16,159 nucleotides of DNA from Acidimicrobiia bacterium (lineage in GTDB: Bacteria; Actinomycetota; Acidimicrobiia; IMCC26256; BP-133): the NCBI GenBank assembly GCA_025923175.1, contig JAICGL010000021.1, forward strand, positions 1 to 16,159, given 5' to 3'. The notes under the pieces were generated by a model that saw only the letters and a program-made list of their open reading frames with translations, was not told where the DNA came from and did no database searches. A program made the position numbers and the translations under genes. Every line of letters begins with the position of its first letter. Positions within the stretch are counted from its first letter, which is position 1. Below are positions 15,184 through 16,159 of the stretch, in pieces.

Positions 15184-15236
15184 TGTGCCCTCCTTGGCAG
15201 TTGCCTCTCTCAGGCACCTGCGATCGGCGGGCACAA
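15183..15236 (-). promoter_or_regulatory. Structured mRNA leader enclosing the ribosome binding site of the TasA-like operon
   Basis: On the minus strand TTGTGCCC (15236-15229) is the exact complement of GGGCACAA (15190-15183), an 8-bp stem whose 3' arm includes the last G's of the ribosome binding site and the A of the ATG. Inside it, GCAGGTGCC (15221-15213) and GGCAACTGC (15205-15197) form a 9-bp stem with one G-A mismatch around the loop TGAGAGA. The two stems make a compact 54-nt fold that would block ribosome entry. It resembles a translational switch or thermosensor in form; I do not recognise a known riboswitch class. Confidence 0.5.
15188..15195 (-). promoter_or_regulatory. Strong ribosome binding site of the first TasA-like gene
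   Basis: AAGGAGGG on the minus strand ends four bases before the ATG at 15183. It decides that start over an in-frame start 51 bases further upstream. Confidence 0.85.
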
Positions 15237-15269
15237 GCTGGAATGAAGCAAACGCCGGGACGAACCGTC

Positions 15270-15707
15270 CTAAAGATCGAGCACCATGACGTGGTGAGCG
15301 ATGCCGCTCTCGGGCAGGACGAAGCCTTCACCTTCGACCTCGAAGCCGAGGCGGGCGTAGAAGCCGGCGGCGCTGTCGCGAGCGTTGCACCACAGCACGT
15401 CAACGCCTTCGGTCCGCAGACGGTCGACGACCGTTGTCACGAGGAGACGGCCGATGCCGTGCTGCTGGAAGGGCCCGTCGACGGCCATTCCCCGCAGGCG
15501 GATCGCCGAACGCCGGGGCCGGTAGGGCGTCGCTTCGGTGCTGAAGCTGGCCACCGCCAGGATCGTGTCGGCGTGGAGCACTGCGAGGTGGAACGCACCG
15601 GGCCGGGTGTCCTCGGGGAACTCCACCCGCGCACCCGGTCTACTCCCCCGCAGGATCCGCCACCGGAGGTCGTGGGTGGCCTTCGCCGGTACGTCTTCGA
15701 CGATCAA
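15270..15707 (-). CDS. GNAT-family N-acetyltransferase
   Basis: The 145-residue protein has the acetyl-CoA binding motif A, IRLRGMAVDGPFQQHGIGRLLV (69-90), where QQHGIG fits the Q/R-x-x-G-x-G/A pyrophosphate loop. Motif B, NARDSAAGFYARLGFEVEGEGF (108-129), is also typical. The N-terminus THDLRWRILRGSRP and the C-terminus HHVMVLDL agree with small single-domain members that acetylate small molecules or unknown amines. The acceptor cannot be told from sequence. I chose the TTG at 15707, which overlaps the stop of the upstream repeat protein as TTGA; the next in-frame candidate would remove the conserved N-terminal helix. A short hairpin, GGACG-GTT-CGTCC, overlaps the stop codon (15270-15258) but lacks a T run. 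Confidence 0.88.
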   Translation of the reverse strand: MIVEDVPAKATHDLRWRILRGSRPGARVEFPEDTRPGAFHLAVLHADTILAVASFSTEATPYRPRRSAIRLRGMAVDGPFQQHGIGRLLVTTVVDRLRTEGVDVLWCNARDSAAGFYARLGFEVEGEGFVLPESGIAHHVMVLDL

Positions 15708-16159
15708 GCGGGCCCGTGGTACACGGCGTCGCCGAAGGCAAAAACTCCTCCGTCGGCGGCGGCCATCCAGTAGCCCTTGCCCGACGGTGTCGGCGCCAGG
15801 CCGACGACCGGCAGGTTGGGCCGGGTCGACAGGCTTCCGGCCGCCACCGCATCACCAAAGGCCTTCACGGCTCCGGCCGCCGAAGCCATCCAGTAACCCC
15901 GTCCGGTGGGTGTGGCGGCCAGCGCAACGATCGGATCGGACGGCGTGGCCCCTCCCTGCGAGCCGAAGAAGGTCGCGTCGCCGAAGGTGAACGCTCCTCC
16001 GTCCGACGCCACCAACCAGTAACCACGACCCGACGGCGTCGCCGCCATCCCCACGATCGGCCGGTTCAACCGGATCGCCCCCGTCGACCCGAAGAACCCC
16101 GCATCCCCGAACGAGAAGACACCTCCGTCCGACGCCACCAACCAATAACCACGACCCGA
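15704..16159 (-). CDS. GYW-repeat protein, C-terminal part (5' end beyond window)
   Basis: The last 151 residues of a larger protein are visible. They consist of three complete and one partial repeat of about 42 residues: SGRGYWLVASDGGVFSFGDAG...NRPIVGMAATP, then GAFTFGDATFFGSQGG, then GAVKAFGDAVAAGS, and last GGVFAFGDAVYHGPA followed by TGA. The frame is open across the right edge, so the start, any signal peptide and any other domain lie outside. The unit is the same as in the metallophosphoesterase near the left end. The two edge-proximal units are nearly identical in DNA, which suggests recent duplication. The protein is probably secreted or surface-exposed, like others with these repeats; its function is unknown. 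The stop overlaps the start of the acetyltransferase gene. Confidence 0.85.
   Translation of the reverse strand, partial: SGRGYWLVASDGGVFSFGDAGFFGSTGAIRLNRPIVGMAATPSGRGYWLVASDGGAFTFGDATFFGSQGGATPSDPIVALAATPTGRGYWMASAAGAVKAFGDAVAAGSLSTRPNLPVVGLAPTPSGKGYWMAAADGGVFAFGDAVYHGPA
15996..16159 (-). repeat. Near-identical tandem DNA repeat, 126-bp period, running off the window edge
   Basis: Bases 15996-16033 and 16122-16159 agree at 37 of 38 positions (one G to A difference, at 16019 and 16145). The offset of 126 bp equals 42 codons, the protein repeat unit. The rest of the unit between them is less similar to the next one downstream, so conservation increases toward the edge. Confidence 0.85.

Noticed and set aside
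15241..15270. GCAAACGCCGGGACG on the plus strand, reminiscent of a c-di-GMP (GEMM) riboswitch core
   Set aside because: It is on the strand opposite the downstream operon, lacks the paired stems and tetraloop of that class, and matches only a few bases.
15258..15270. GGACG-GTT-CGTCC hairpin as terminator of the acetyltransferase gene
   Set aside because: The stem has only 5 bp, overlaps the stop codon and lacks a T run; not enough to call.

Overview
The window is high-GC bacterial DNA that looks actinobacterial, most likely from the Acidimicrobiia or a neighbouring lineage. The grounds are a WhiG/FliA-type sigma factor, actinobacterial forms of RpiB and of a GT4 glycogen synthase, GTG and TTG starts with stop/start overlaps, and secreted proteins built from about 42-residue GYW...DGG.FAFGDA repeats that I know mainly from Acidimicrobiia. 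This is inference from sequence character, not a database match.

Left block (1-4157, minus strand): a secreted metallophosphoesterase with a repeat domain, then rnhB (RNase HII), a XerC/D-type tyrosine recombinase overlapping rnhB by four bases, and whiG, which runs off the left edge. A likely terminator at 4082-4118 separates this block from rpiB.

Centre (4158-10183): rpiB on the minus strand lies only 22 bp from the divergent glgC on the plus strand, and a near-palindromic TACCGTA could be a shared -10 element. glgC (ADP-glucose pyrophosphorylase) and glgA/glgM (glycogen or maltose-1-phosphate synthase) form a glycogen/alpha-glucan pair. After a 258-bp gap with a 45-nt near-perfect palindrome and a second inverted repeat comes a GH38 alpha-mannosidase-like gene. 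Both glgC and the GH38 gene carry one net single-base frameshift.

Right block (10158-15183, minus strand): a compact operon encodes a TasA/camelysin-like protein, a SipW-type signal peptidase I, a second TasA-like protein and an Ig-like secreted protein. A 717-residue probable (alpha/alpha)-barrel glycosidase follows after 18 nt and meets the GH38 gene tail to tail with a 26-nt overlap. The first gene of the operon has a strongly structured leader whose outer stem would hide part of its ribosome binding site and the start codon. This operon with its leader is the most system-like part of the window: a dedicated peptidase with three exported candidate substrates, plausibly building a surface or fibre structure.

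Right edge (15270-16159, minus strand): a GNAT acetyltransferase whose TTG start overlaps the stop of another GYW-repeat protein, which continues beyond the window. I found no rRNA, tRNA, CRISPR array or insertion sequence. The longest stretch without a gene is 7099-7356 (258 bp).
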